A stretch of DNA of 64,000 nucleotides from Tessaracoccus defluvii (GCF_014489575.1 NZ_CP060789.1:2976001-3040000), one strand, 5' to 3'; counted from the first letter of the stretch, positions 45,630-54,307 are shown. Notes: generated by a model not told the origin, from the letters alone. A program made the numbers and translations.

Positions 45630-47125
45630 GCGAGGGTCCCCTTCTCTGCGTTGAAGCCAGCCAGGTCGAAGCCGTAGCGCTCGAGAGCCCGGAACCTGGG
45701 GGGCAGGATCTGCGCGGTGGCGCGGTGGCTGCCCGGTTGGGCGGCGAAGATGGTGGTGGCGGCGTAGCCCTTGGCATCCTCACCGGGTTCGACCGCGATG
45801 ATCTCCGACACCCACCGTCGCTTGCGCCAAGTCCCGTCGCCCTGGGGGACCGATTCGACCTGCAGCTGCACGATCACGTCGATGTCCTCGGCGATCACGT
45901 TCAGTGCGTACTCGCGGGTGATGTTGGCGCCCTCCTGCGTCGCACACGTCACCAGCTTCCTGATCGCGCCCTCCGCTGATCTCGCGTGGGTGGTCGACAT
46001 CGATCCGGACCCGGACTGCATGCATTTGAACATGGTCACGATCTCCGACCCGCGGACCTCACCGACGATCGTGTAGCTGAGGTTGGCGCGAAGGGAGTCT
46101 TCGAGGGCCTCACGCACGGTGTACTCGCCGGCGCGGCGACCATTCAGGCCGATCTCCCCGGAACCGGGGTTGGCCTGCCACTCGTGAACCACCTGATGGT
46201 CACCGGTGTCCTTGAGATACAACTCGTACTCGGTCTCGATCGTGCCGATCTGCACATGGGGCGGCAGCTCGTGTGCCAACGCCCTCAGCATCGTCGTCTT
46301 GCCTGTGCCTTGATCGCCGGAGACCACCAGCGACATCCGCGCCTGCACCACCGCCGACAAGAACGAGGCCGCCACCTGCGACAACGAGCCCAAAGCGACG
46401 AGCTCGTGGAGGCCGGCGTCGACCAGCCGGTTGCGGCGGATGATCACCGTCGGACGTGACGTCACCCACGCCGACGCGAACAGCCGCGCGCGATTGGGCA
46501 GCGCCAGGTGCAGCTTCGTGGCCGCTTCGGAGAAGTCCCGCGGCTTCGGCTGATGGGCAGCCATGAACGTCAGATACTCGATCAGCTGCTCATCGCTGGA
46601 CGCCACCGGGGGTGCCGGGACCAGTTCCCCGTCGCTGTTCTCCACCAACACGTTGTCGAAGCCGGAGATGATCACGTTCTCCACCGCATCGTCATCGAGG
46701 TACGGCTGGAGCCGGCCGAGCCGGAACACGGCATCGAACAAGGCCTGCGCGAGCCGGTCCTGGTGGTCGAGGGTCCAGGTCAGCTGGCCCCGCACTGTGG
46801 ACGCGCGAGACTCCTCCTCCAGCACCGCGGCGATGATCTCCCGCCCCACCGCCTCGCGGTCGCCCGAGTCGGGATCGCGCTCCGACAGTTCAGCGGAGAC
46901 ACGTTCCCGCAGCACATCGACCAGATCCCAGTCGATGTCACCGTCGAGGCGGCGCTGGACCCGCGCCACCGGCTCAGGCCCCGACGCCGACGCGGCGGCG
47001 GGGGCTTCACGCCGTGGGGCGTCGCCGGGCACCATGCGGAACCCGCCCCGGGTGCGGCCCGCCGGTGGGGTCGGCTGCGCGAACAGCGCCAACGTACCCG
47101 GGTCGAACTCGGCCGCGTCAGACAT
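45626..47125 (-). CDS. tadA: TadA/CpaF secretion ATPase
   Basis: 499 residues, a hexameric GspE/VirB11-type ATPase. The Walker A is GDQGTGKTTMLRALA near residue 270, an Asp box follows as ETEYELYL, the Walker B is YTIVGEVRGSE, and a His box is STTHARSAEGA. It drives assembly of the pilus. The N-terminal region of about 60 residues is less conserved. It overlaps the CpaE-like gene by eight bases. Confidence 0.95.
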   Translation of the reverse strand: MSDAAEFDPGTLALFAQPTPPAGRTRGGFRMVPGDAPRREAPAAASASGPEPVARVQRRLDGDIDWDLVDVLRERVSAELSERDPDSGDREAVGREIIAAVLEEESRASTVRGQLTWTLDHQDRLAQALFDAVFRLGRLQPYLDDDAVENVIISGFDNVLVENSDGELVPAPPVASSDEQLIEYLTFMAAHQPKPRDFSEAATKLHLALPNRARLFASAWVTSRPTVIIRRNRLVDAGLHELVALGSLSQVAASFLSAVVQARMSLVVSGDQGTGKTTMLRALAHELPPHVQIGTIETEYELYLKDTGDHQVVHEWQANPGSGEIGLNGRRAGEYTVREALEDSLRANLSYTIVGEVRGSEIVTMFKCMQSGSGSMSTTHARSAEGAIRKLVTCATQEGANITREYALNVIAEDIDVIVQLQVESVPQGDGTWRKRRWVSEIIAVEPGEDAKGYAATTIFAAQPGSHRATAQILPPRFRALERYGFDLAGFNAEKGTLA

Positions 47126-47846
47126 GAGTCAGCTCCCTCAGCGCCGTCGCGTGGAGCTGCTCGGCTGCCTGCCGTAGCCCACGAGTCAGACCGCGGCCGC
47201 GTTTGGGCTCCGGTTTACCGTGGCTGAGAACTTCTGCCTCCTCCGGTGCCCACGGCAGCTCGAACGCCACCGGATGCTTGACAACCGACGCGACCGAGGA
47301 GCTGCTGTACGGGCGGCCCGGGCCCACCACCACCAGCCGGACAGGGATCTCGTCGGGGAGGTCCGCCGCCGACGCGGCGGCCACCGACGGCAAATCCGAG
47401 CGCAGCACCAGCAGCACCTGATCACAGCCCCGCACCAACGGCGCGGCGAGGTGGGTGTGGCCGAGGCGGCCGAGGTCGATCAGGACATCAACTCCGAGCT
47501 GCGACAAGCCGCGAACCTGGACGGCCAGCGCCGGCCACAGGTCTGTCAGGCCGCCGGCCTGCGTCGCACCAGCAGGCCCCGGGATCAGCGAGGCGGTCTC
47601 CGACAGGCGAAGCGGCATCTCCCGCACCGCGGTCTCCAGCGCACTCTGGCGGTGAGCTGACCACAACTCCACCAATGTTCCGGGATGGGGCACCGTGCCG
47701 CCGAAATAGCCGGCCAGGATCGCCGACCCGCCTACCGGGTCGGCGTCGACCAGCAGCACCTGGTTCGGCCACGCCAACGCCAACCCCAGCGCGGTCGTCG
47801 TCACCCCAGGCGCCCCAGCTGCCGACGTCAACGCGAAGACAGCCAT
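47118..47846 (-). CDS. CpaE/ParA-like pilus localisation protein
   Basis: 242 residues. The N-terminus (FALTSAAGAPGVTTTALGLALAW) is a deviant P-loop of the MinD/CpaE type, with GVTTT in place of GVGKTT; LLVDADPVGGS supplies the second conserved Asp. CpaE-type proteins place the Tad machine in the cell. Compare the even more degenerate ParA-like protein in the T4SS operon. Confidence 0.8.
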   Translation of the reverse strand: MAVFALTSAAGAPGVTTTALGLALAWPNQVLLVDADPVGGSAILAGYFGGTVPHPGTLVELWSAHRQSALETAVREMPLRLSETASLIPGPAGATQAGGLTDLWPALAVQVRGLSQLGVDVLIDLGRLGHTHLAAPLVRGCDQVLLVLRSDLPSVAAASAADLPDEIPVRLVVVGPGRPYSSSSVASVVKHPVAFELPWAPEEAEVLSHGKPEPKRGRGLTRGLRQAAEQLHATALRELTHV

Positions 47847-48544
47847 CAGTTGTCCCTCGAGTCGAGCACCAGCGCGGCCCTGCCCAACGCTGCCGCCGCC
47901 GCTGTCCGCGCAGCATCCGCCTGATCGACCTCCACCGACACCGACACCTGGCCAGACGCCTCATCCCGGGCCGTGGCTACCACGACCCCCGGTATCACCA
48001 CATTCACGTCACACGCCACGGTCGAGGTCCCCGTCTCGGCTGAGCTCTCCCCCGCCGCGCACGCGTAGGCCGGTTCGGTGAGGATCACCCGCACACGGTC
48101 GCCCACAAGCAACTCGATCGCGGGTTCCGCCCCGGGAGGCAACGACATGCCGACGACCGTGCGACCGGCCGAGGGCACCATCTGCTCCACAGCCACGGTC
48201 GCGGACACCAACGTGCCTGCAGCCACATCATGTGCCGCCCGTTGGCCGAGCAACGTCGGCAGCTGGTCGGCCTCGAGGTAGGCCAGCTGCTGATCGGGGG
48301 CGATCTGCACCGTGGTGAACATCTCGGCCGTCATCAGCTGTCCCCGAACCACCGGAACCCGGGCCGCGACCACCTCCACGGTGGAGCCCAAGGACAAGAA
48401 CACCAGCGCCCCGCCCCCAGCACCCAGCAGGATCAGCAGGCCCGCCAGTACCGCCAGCAGCGGGCGACGCTGCCGGCGCACCGCAGCGGGCGTGACGATC
48501 GGCGGCGCCGGCGCAGCCTGTTCTGCTGCCAGAGTCTGTTGCAT
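47846..48544 (-). CDS. CpaB/SAF-domain pilus assembly protein
   Basis: 232 residues from ATG 48544, with AAGGGAG at good spacing; the longer open frame from 48577 has no such site. One membrane segment at about residues 28-50 leads into an SAF domain (VVAARVPVVRGQLMTAEMFTTV), as in CpaB, which supports the pilus in the cell envelope. Its stop touches the CpaE-like start. A 220-base gap with no gene separates it from the sigma-like gene upstream. Confidence 0.8.
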   Translation of the reverse strand: MQQTLAAEQAAPAPPIVTPAAVRRQRRPLLAVLAGLLILLGAGGGALVFLSLGSTVEVVAARVPVVRGQLMTAEMFTTVQIAPDQQLAYLEADQLPTLLGQRAAHDVAAGTLVSATVAVEQMVPSAGRTVVGMSLPPGAEPAIELLVGDRVRVILTEPAYACAAGESSAETGTSTVACDVNVVIPGVVVATARDEASGQVSVSVEVDQADAARTAAAAALGRAALVLDSRDN

Positions 48545-48764
48545 GGTCACACTCCCTTGAACCCCGAGCCGCCCCACCCACAGCGGAAACAGCGTCCCTG
48601 AAATTCACATCAGCCCCGGGCACCTCCCGCACTAGGCGGGAGCCCCCACTCTGTTCGTCGGCCCGCCACGCACCATCGACGCGACACACAGACCCGACGC
48701 CCGACACCGGCCTCGGCGCCGGGCAATCTCACTGTAAATCGCGGGCGGGGTCACCCCCCGGGGG

Positions 48765-50543
48765 TCATAACGCCGGACCACCGCCGCCCGGCCGCCTCGA
48801 TGACGAGGCTGGCGGCGGACGGCGCGGCACCTCACGCAGTGACTCACTCAGCAGGAGAGCCATCCCCCGCAGACTCAGCTCCTGTGGGCTCTCGGCGCCG
48901 CGTCCCAGCCGCTCCCGCAACAACCCTGTGGCGCGGTCCTCATCACGTTCCAAGACGTGCCGTGACTGGCCGGTCGATGCCGTGAGTTGGGCCCGGCTAG
49001 TCCGGGTCGCGGCGATGAGGCGTGCCTGTGCGATGCCGCGCAGTTCCTCGGGCAGCGACTCGATCAAGCGGACGGCCTCCTCATTACCCAGGCGACGCAT
49101 GACCTGCTCCTCTACTCCGCGGCCGCCGTCGCCGGCCGCGAGCGTGCGCTCCTGATCGACCTGGTGCACCAGCGTGTCGCTGACCACCTCCCGATCTTCG
49201 GCTTTCCTTTTGGCCTCGTTGCGGCGAAAGAAGTCCAACTCGGAGTAGGCGAAGGTCGACCAGCGGGCCCTGTCGGGATCCCACAGCGGTGCGATCTCCG
49301 TCAGCCGCAGCAGCCCCGCAGCTACGAACTCCTCTCGAGCCTTGGGCGGTACCTTCCTCGACCAGTGGAACACGATCGGCGACCCGGCCTGAACGATCGC
49401 CGCCCGCGCCACTCGGCCCCGCTCCGCGAGCTCCTCCAAATCCCCTCGCGACACCGCCCGCGCGATCCTCGACGCTTCTGGGTCGCCACGCAGGGCGGCC
49501 TCCGCGAGCACCCCCGCATCACGCTGACCAGCCAGTGTCCTCAAGGCGGCCACATCGCCCAGACTCACCGCGTCCGGATCCGGGACCCTCACGGGCGGCT
49601 TGACGACTCCGTCGCCGGCCGAGACCGACACATTCCTCGCGGGATGGGCCGGGAGCACCGGGGCCAGAATGGCCGACTCGCGCGGCCCAGCTGGCCGGGG
49701 CCTGAGGGTCACAGCGAGATCCGCGCGCTCCGCCAATGTCACCGCCGATCTCACCAGCGACGATCCGGCCCGCATCGATTGTGGAGTGACTGCGGAGGCC
49801 GCCACAAGAGTGCCACCCAGACCACTACGGAGAAGCGCCTGGAGCAAACCGTGTGGATCCGCCTCGCGAGCCGCCATCTGCACTGCCACGATCGCCCGTC
49901 CGATGTCGGTAGCGGTCGATGGCCGATGTGGCAACACAGGACGCCATGCATCAAAGGCGCGGTCCCACTGTGCCTGAGAAGCGACCACGGCGTCGCGGGT
50001 CCGGTCATGGCCGACGCCGTCGATGACCTCGAACTCGTCGAGGAGCAGGCGACCACGGTGCAGCAGGCTGCGTTGCATGGAGCAGATCGCCAGCGCATCC
50101 TCGGGCCGCAATGCGTCTGCCGCGGAGCCCACCGCCATCACGTAGCGCTGTAAAGCCATATCGATGTGGCCGCGCGTGGTGGCCGGCTCCAGCAGAGAGC
50201 GCTCCGCCTGGCCGAGCAGACGCCGAACCCATGCTGCATCGACCCCGACGGCGGCCGCCCGCGTGACCTGCACGCCCAGCATGCGAAGTCTGCGACCCTC
50301 GTCATCGGTCAACCGACACGGCACGGTGGCGTCGGCCTCGATCGCGTGGATTAACGCGCTCCCGGAGGCGTCCACCGGCCGCGCCAGCAGCGGGACCAGG
50401 GCCACAGCCTCACGCAGCCCGGGATCGGCCCCGCCCGCAGCCTGGTCGCAGGCCACCATCGTGCCCGCCCACTCCCCCACGGTGACGCGATCATCGCGCA
50501 GACCTGCTGCCGCCAAACGGGCAGCCCGCACGAACCTGGACAT
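48765..50543 (-). CDS. Large sigma-70-like protein heading the Tad operon
   Basis: 592 residues from ATG 50543; the open frame further upstream is out of the coding pattern. The first 350 residues are helical without known domain. A sigma region-2-like core lies near residue 420 (FVAAGLLRLTEIAPLWDPDRARWSTFAYSELDFFRR in pattern, with WSTFAY as in FSTYA), and a region-4-like helix pair lies near residue 500 (LRGIAQARLIAATRTSRAQL). It may be the element's own transcription factor for the pilus genes. It overlaps the previous gene by one base. Confidence 0.65.
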   Translation of the reverse strand: MSRFVRAARLAAAGLRDDRVTVGEWAGTMVACDQAAGGADPGLREAVALVPLLARPVDASGSALIHAIEADATVPCRLTDDEGRRLRMLGVQVTRAAAVGVDAAWVRRLLGQAERSLLEPATTRGHIDMALQRYVMAVGSAADALRPEDALAICSMQRSLLHRGRLLLDEFEVIDGVGHDRTRDAVVASQAQWDRAFDAWRPVLPHRPSTATDIGRAIVAVQMAAREADPHGLLQALLRSGLGGTLVAASAVTPQSMRAGSSLVRSAVTLAERADLAVTLRPRPAGPRESAILAPVLPAHPARNVSVSAGDGVVKPPVRVPDPDAVSLGDVAALRTLAGQRDAGVLAEAALRGDPEASRIARAVSRGDLEELAERGRVARAAIVQAGSPIVFHWSRKVPPKAREEFVAAGLLRLTEIAPLWDPDRARWSTFAYSELDFFRRNEAKRKAEDREVVSDTLVHQVDQERTLAAGDGGRGVEEQVMRRLGNEEAVRLIESLPEELRGIAQARLIAATRTSRAQLTASTGQSRHVLERDEDRATGLLRERLGRGAESPQELSLRGMALLLSESLREVPRRPPPASSSRRPGGGGPAL

Positions 50544-50842
50544 CAGGCACCACCCGCGCCGAGATCGACAGCCAGCAGCACGTCGACCAGCGCCCTCGCG
50601 CTCGGCGCGAGCGTCCCCGTGTCCCACTCCAGCACCCGCTTGACCGCGGCATCCAGGCAGCCCTCCACCGAGGAGGGCAACTCCACCGGCACCGACGCCG
50701 ACCCAGCCGCCACGTCGCCGGCCAACACCCACGCCGCGACCACATCCAGCGCAGCCCAGTCACACACCTCCCCCGCGTGGGCCATCAGATCGTTGGCGTG
50801 GTCCAGCAACCTGAACACCGCAAAGGCATCATCCGGACGCAT
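50543..50842 (-). CDS. Hypothetical helical protein, first gene of the Tad operon
   Basis: 99 residues from ATG 50842, with GAGGAGG six bases upstream; a longer frame from 51001 lacks such a site. The protein is acidic, soluble and helical (AFAVFRLLDHANDLMAHAGE). It overlaps the sigma-like gene by one base and could act as a partner or anti-sigma factor, though nothing in the sequence shows this. Confidence 0.65.
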   Translation of the reverse strand: MRPDDAFAVFRLLDHANDLMAHAGEVCDWAALDVVAAWVLAGDVAAGSASVPVELPSSVEGCLDAAVKRVLEWDTGTLAPSARALVDVLLAVDLGAGGA

Positions 50843-51127
50843 CCCGGTCCTCCTCACAGACTCGACTCTCAAGACCCGTGATGGCGACAGGACGTGCACG
50901 TTGCACGTTGTCCACAGTTGCGGGGTCTTATCCACACACAAGAACCCCCGCCCAACCGCCGTAACGCAAAAACTGCGTCGACAAATCGGGGATTGCCTCA
51001 ATCACGTCGGTGGGGAGCTTCCGGGGGGTGGGGTCGACTCGGGGCATTCCGCCACAGGAGGCCGCGCGTGGGGTTCCTTACACATGCAGGAGGGGCATCG
51101 CCCCCGTCGCCAGGAAGGAGCACAGCC
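50843..51127. promoter_or_regulatory. Divergent control region with two DnaA boxes
   Basis: This 285-base gap separates the Tad operon from the plus-strand regulator pair. It contains TTGTCCACA at 50908-50916 and TTATCCACA at 50928-50936, both perfect 9-base DnaA boxes in the same orientation. The palindrome ACGTGCACGT lies at 50892-50901 and a tandem GCACGTT at 50896-50909. The ribosome site AAGGAG for the plus gene is near 51115. DnaA or an element replication protein may act here. No long AT-rich unwinding tract follows. Confidence 0.65.
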
Positions 51128-51454
51128 ATGGCTCAGAGCGACCGTCGTGAGGCCCGCGTCAGAGTGAAGGGCCAGCTCATCAAGCGCCACGAGGCTCTCA
51201 TGGCCCGAGAAGCGAGGATCAGGACTGAGGTGCTGGACGCGGCCGCCGCCCTTCTCACGCGCGACCGAGCCGTGCTGGAGGCAGAAGCTCGACTCGGGAA
51301 AGCGATCGAGGCCCTGACCTCGAGTGAAGGAATGCCCATCGACGAGGCAGCAGAGCTGTGCGGGCTCCACATCAGGGAAGCCAAGCGCGTGCTCCGCATG
51401 CGGGTGAGTGGCCCCGACCGGCAGGAACCAGCGGAAGAAGTGGCCAACTCATGA
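51128..51454 (+). CDS. Hypothetical coiled-coil protein with helix-turn-helix-like end
   Basis: 108 residues, strongly charged and helical. The C-terminal third (MPIDEAAELCGLHIREAKRVLRM) resembles a helix-turn-helix. AGGAAGGAG precedes the ATG. Its stop overlaps the next start in ATGA. Divergent from the Tad operon, it may regulate it or the element. Confidence 0.65.
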   Translation: MAQSDRREARVRVKGQLIKRHEALMAREARIRTEVLDAAAALLTRDRAVLEAEARLGKAIEALTSSEGMPIDEAAELCGLHIREAKRVLRMRVSGPDRQEPAEEVANS

Positions 51455-51663
51455 GGGGCGCATTGCTTGACGTGGCCGAGCTCATCGGCAGCTACGGCCG
51501 ATTCGTCTCATATCCCCAGGCGGCCGAGATCACGTCACTGAGCGTCCGATCACTCAAGAGAGAAACCGCCGCCGGCAACCTCCCCTGCTACCGCTTGGGT
51601 AGTGCGCGCGTCTACAGACTCAAAGTTGAGGACGTCGCCGCCCTCATCCAGCGAGTGGCTTGA
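51451..51663 (+). CDS. Excisionase-like helix-turn-helix protein
   Basis: 70 residues of the MerR/excisionase type: VSYPQAAEITSLSVRSLKRE forms the recognition pair and a beta-wing RLGSARVYRLKVEDVAALIQ follows. Such proteins act with integrases or as regulators. It lies about 410 bases from tRNA-Ile, a frequent integration site, but no integrase gene occurs between them. Confidence 0.7.
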   Translation: MRGALLDVAELIGSYGRFVSYPQAAEITSLSVRSLKRETAAGNLPCYRLGSARVYRLKVEDVAALIQRVA

Positions 51664-52040
51664 GGTGACCTGCTACGCCTAGCCAGTCGCAGACGGGTCT
51701 AGGTTCTCTCACAACGGACCTACCATCCGGCCTCAGTCTCGCTGCCCCGACTCACGCACATCCTCAGGACCATGCGAAGGCGCTCGTCCGCCCGTGGGGC
51801 CTCGGCTGGCCTGGACGCCGCCTGAGTCCGTGATCAAGAGCGGCAGGGTCGTCATGCCGCGTGGGGTGACGTCATCAACGCCGCCATCTCCAATTGCCGA
51901 TGGGCCCGACGGGCGGAGCTTGGGCGTGTGGGTCCGCTCCGTGATGAGATCACGAGGGACGAATTGCGACGGTGGAGACATTTCACGCGCCGACGAGGTG
52001 CTCGAGACCGACCCTATTCCGACCCTGGATTCGCTAGCAA
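51664..52040. other. Gap between excisionase-like gene and tRNA-Ile
   Basis: No convincing gene. The right copy of the short repeat GGTCTAGGTTCTC is at 51696-51708. Two weak open frames overlap here on opposite strands without ribosome sites. If the neighbouring element is integrated at the tRNA, one of its attachment ends should lie in this gap or inside the tRNA 3' end. Confidence 0.4.
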
Positions 52041-52069
52041 ATAAGAAAACCCCTAGTCAACTAGGGGTT
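52041..52069 (-). terminator. Rho-independent terminator after tRNA-Ile
   Basis: A perfect 9-bp stem (AACCCCTAG with its complement) around a 4-base loop at 52048-52069 is followed on the minus strand by a U-rich tail (TTTTCTTAT). It lies seven bases beyond the tRNA 3' end. Confidence 0.9.
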
Positions 52070-52075
52070 CATTGG

Positions 52076-52149
52076 TGGGCCTAACTGGACTTGAACCAGT
52101 GACCTCTGCCTTATCAGGGCAGCGCTCTAACCGTCTGAGCTATAGGCCC
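52076..52149 (-). tRNA. tRNA-Ile (anticodon GAT)
   Basis: A 74-base cloverleaf on the minus strand. The acceptor stem GGGCCTA pairs with TAGGCCC plus the discriminator A; the anticodon loop CTGATAA gives GAT (52113-52115); the T-loop reads GGTTCAAGTCC. The CCA end is not encoded. tRNA-Ile next to gyrA and DUF3566 is the usual actinobacterial order. The 3' side faces the conjugation/Tad block. Confidence 0.97.
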
Positions 52150-52214
52150 GTTCACCGGGTATGAACTTTAGCGTACGTTCGTCCGAGTCGGCAAACCCGC
52201 TCCCACCAGCACCT

Positions 52215-52517
52215 TCACGGCATCAGCCGGAAGGTCTCGTCGTTGCGGTAGAGCCGGTCCCAGGCCTGCTCTCCCAGCATCAGGTTCTCCAACTGTTCGA
52301 CGGTGAGCTGCTCGCTCGCGTCGAACGTGGTCTCATAGGGCCCGGAGGCCTTCGCCTCGACCACCACCGACTCCTCGGTGGGCGGCCCATTGAACGGCTC
52401 CTCCGTGGGAGGCGCCGGCACGGGGACCGGAGCGGGCTCAGGCTCAGGCACGGGCTGCGGCTCGGGGACCGGAGCGGCCTCCGGCTCAACCACAGGGAAC
52501 CCGTCGCCCGTCGTCAC
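52215..52517 (-). CDS. Small Pro/Glu-rich protein of the WXG100-like locus
   Basis: 100 residues from GTG 52517, overlapping the previous stop in GTGA. A tract of Pro-Glu-Pro-Val repeats (about residues 12-45) leads to a compact acidic end (SEQLTVEQLENLMLGEQAW). No signal peptide. Last gene of a three-gene operon; the function is unknown. Confidence 0.65.
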   Translation of the reverse strand: MTTGDGFPVVEPEAAPVPEPQPVPEPEPAPVPVPAPPTEEPFNGPPTEESVVVEAKASGPYETTFDASEQLTVEQLENLMLGEQAWDRLYRNDETFRLMP

Positions 52518-53362
52518 AGTGATTCCCCGGCCGAGACCGAGGTCTGCCAGGTGGTTTCGGACTTGTCCTTCCCCTTGCCTGTCGTCGCGCTGCCGGAGAC
52601 GGCCTTCGGCCAGGTCTGGCCCGCGGCGGCACCGTCGGAGAGCCCCAGGGCGATCTCGTCGGCCGTCGCCCGCCACGATCCCTCGCCGGTGAGGATCCGA
52701 CCCATCGCCGCCTCAGTGGCCGCCAGGGCCGTGAGGCAGGACGTCGTCGCGCTGTAGTAGGCCGCCGGGGCCGACGACACGTGCCCCTTCAGCCTGACGA
52801 TGCACTCGTGGAGCAGCGCACCGGCCGCGTCGAACACGTCGCTCTGCATGGCTCCGACAACGATCACCGACTCGGCCGCCGACCGCGCCATCGACTCCAG
52901 GTTGCCGAGCGCCTCGATCTGCTTCGGCAGAACCGCCAGATGCGCCTCGGACGCCTCCCCCTTCCAGTCCGGCTGATCGGCGAGGCGGGTGGCGATCTGC
53001 TCCATCTCCTGGACCTTGTCGGCCAGGGTCAGCCAGGTACGTCCCATCCCTGCCAGTTTCGCCGGCGAATCGGCGCATCGGGCCATCGCCTGCATGGACC
53101 GATCCAGCCCTCGCAGCATGTCGTGCACCTGTCGCTGCAGCGCATCGCCCTGCTGCGCGATGGTGTCGAAGATCGCGGGCACCTGGAACATCGCCGTCGA
53201 GGTCGCCCGTGCGGTCACCAACTCCTGCACGTCGATCTGCAGCAACCGATCCACGTACGACGTCAGGGTCAGATAGGCGTTCGACAGTGGCTGGTAGAGG
53301 TCGCGGTCGCACAGCTCCAGCAGTCGCTCGAGCAGTTCCTTCTGCAGAGGTTCCATCGTCAC
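52514..53362 (-). CDS. Hypothetical helical protein of the WXG100-like locus
   Basis: 282 residues, almost wholly helical. LADKVQEMEQIATRLADQPDWKG has the W-x-G turn expected of WXG100/ESX-related proteins, flanked by long helices. It overlaps both neighbours by four bases, so all three genes are made together. Probably part of a type VII-related secreted or surface complex; no ESX ATPase is in the window. Confidence 0.6.
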   Translation of the reverse strand: MTMEPLQKELLERLLELCDRDLYQPLSNAYLTLTSYVDRLLQIDVQELVTARATSTAMFQVPAIFDTIAQQGDALQRQVHDMLRGLDRSMQAMARCADSPAKLAGMGRTWLTLADKVQEMEQIATRLADQPDWKGEASEAHLAVLPKQIEALGNLESMARSAAESVIVVGAMQSDVFDAAGALLHECIVRLKGHVSSAPAAYYSATTSCLTALAATEAAMGRILTGEGSWRATADEIALGLSDGAAAGQTWPKAVSGSATTGKGKDKSETTWQTSVSAGESL

Positions 53363-54204
53363 TGCACCTTCCCCACCTGCTGCGTCGCTGCCGATTCCTG
53401 GTCACGGTAGGACTTCGCACCATGCGCCAGCGCCGCGGAGATCTCCTCGAACTCCTTGGCCGCGCTGGCCGCGAGCTGGGTGAAACCGCTCGTCATGTCG
53501 CCATAGGCGTTCGCTGGCTGCGGCATGAGCCCGAAGTCCTCCGGGCCCGCCTGCAGTTCAGAGACGTAGCTGCCCACGTCGGACATCTGGGCCGAGAGAT
53601 CGGCCCACTCGCGTGCGACCCGTTCCACCTCGACCGGATCGACCTGGATGATGTCGCTACGCGGCGACGGACCTACACCGCCCGCCGGCGGCTGCCCCGG
53701 ATCGGTCTGCTCGCCACCGGCGGGGTCCGTGGCCGCGGGATCATCCGCAGGCCCCTCGCCCAGCGCATCAGCCGGCCCGTCCGCCAACGCGCCCGCCGCG
53801 ATGGGCCCCGACCCGAGGCCTCCTCCGCCTCCGCCGATGCCGCCGCCCAGGCCCGCGGCTCCGACTCCGGCTGAGGCGGCACCCGCCTGGGCTGAGGGAA
53901 GTGCTCCGGGAACCACCGGGGTGACCATCCGCGCCGCTGCGCCGGTCATGTTGCCCGCCATCCCCTGTGAGAGGCCAGCGGCCTGCGCGCCGGCGGCTCC
54001 GCCCCCGGCACCCCCCATGCCCATGCCCATCATCGGGGGCATCATGCCTGGGCCGCCGCTACCGCCCGACTGGTTGCCGGCCTCGCGGGGATTGATGAGC
54101 GCCTCATAGACCTCGAGCGCGTCGATCTGGTCGTCACTCTCGGCCTCGATACCGACGAAGCCGGTGCCGTGAGCCCGCTGCTCACCCTGGCTGTACACGT
54201 CCAT
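53359..54204 (-). CDS. Gly/Ala-rich protein with WXG100-like C-terminal helices
   Basis: 281 residues. About 60 N-terminal residues are acidic, then a long Gly/Ala/Met-rich spacer (about 60-160), and a C-terminal helical pair (VERVAREWADLSAQMSDVGSYVSELQ ... FTQLAASAAKEFEEISAALA ordering) similar to ESX substrate helical hairpins. This plan of a low-complexity spacer and a helical hairpin is like ESX-secretion associated proteins. First gene of the three-gene operon. Confidence 0.6.
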   Translation of the reverse strand: MDVYSQGEQRAHGTGFVGIEAESDDQIDALEVYEALINPREAGNQSGGSGGPGMMPPMMGMGMGGAGGGAAGAQAAGLSQGMAGNMTGAAARMVTPVVPGALPSAQAGAASAGVGAAGLGGGIGGGGGGLGSGPIAAGALADGPADALGEGPADDPAATDPAGGEQTDPGQPPAGGVGPSPRSDIIQVDPVEVERVAREWADLSAQMSDVGSYVSELQAGPEDFGLMPQPANAYGDMTSGFTQLAASAAKEFEEISAALAHGAKSYRDQESAATQQVGKVQ

Positions 54205-54307
54205 GACACAGTCGCCTTCCCGGGCGCGAAAGGAGGCCCATGCCGGACACTACCCGGCCCGGTGGGTCAGCTCCCGGGAATCGGCGACGACGAAAGTCCT
54301 TGCCGGA

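Noticed and set aside
15668..52149. Search for an integrase and a relaxase in the element
   Set aside because: No tyrosine or serine recombinase motifs and no HUH or MobF signature were recognised in any long frame here. They may lie outside the window, so mobility is not claimed.
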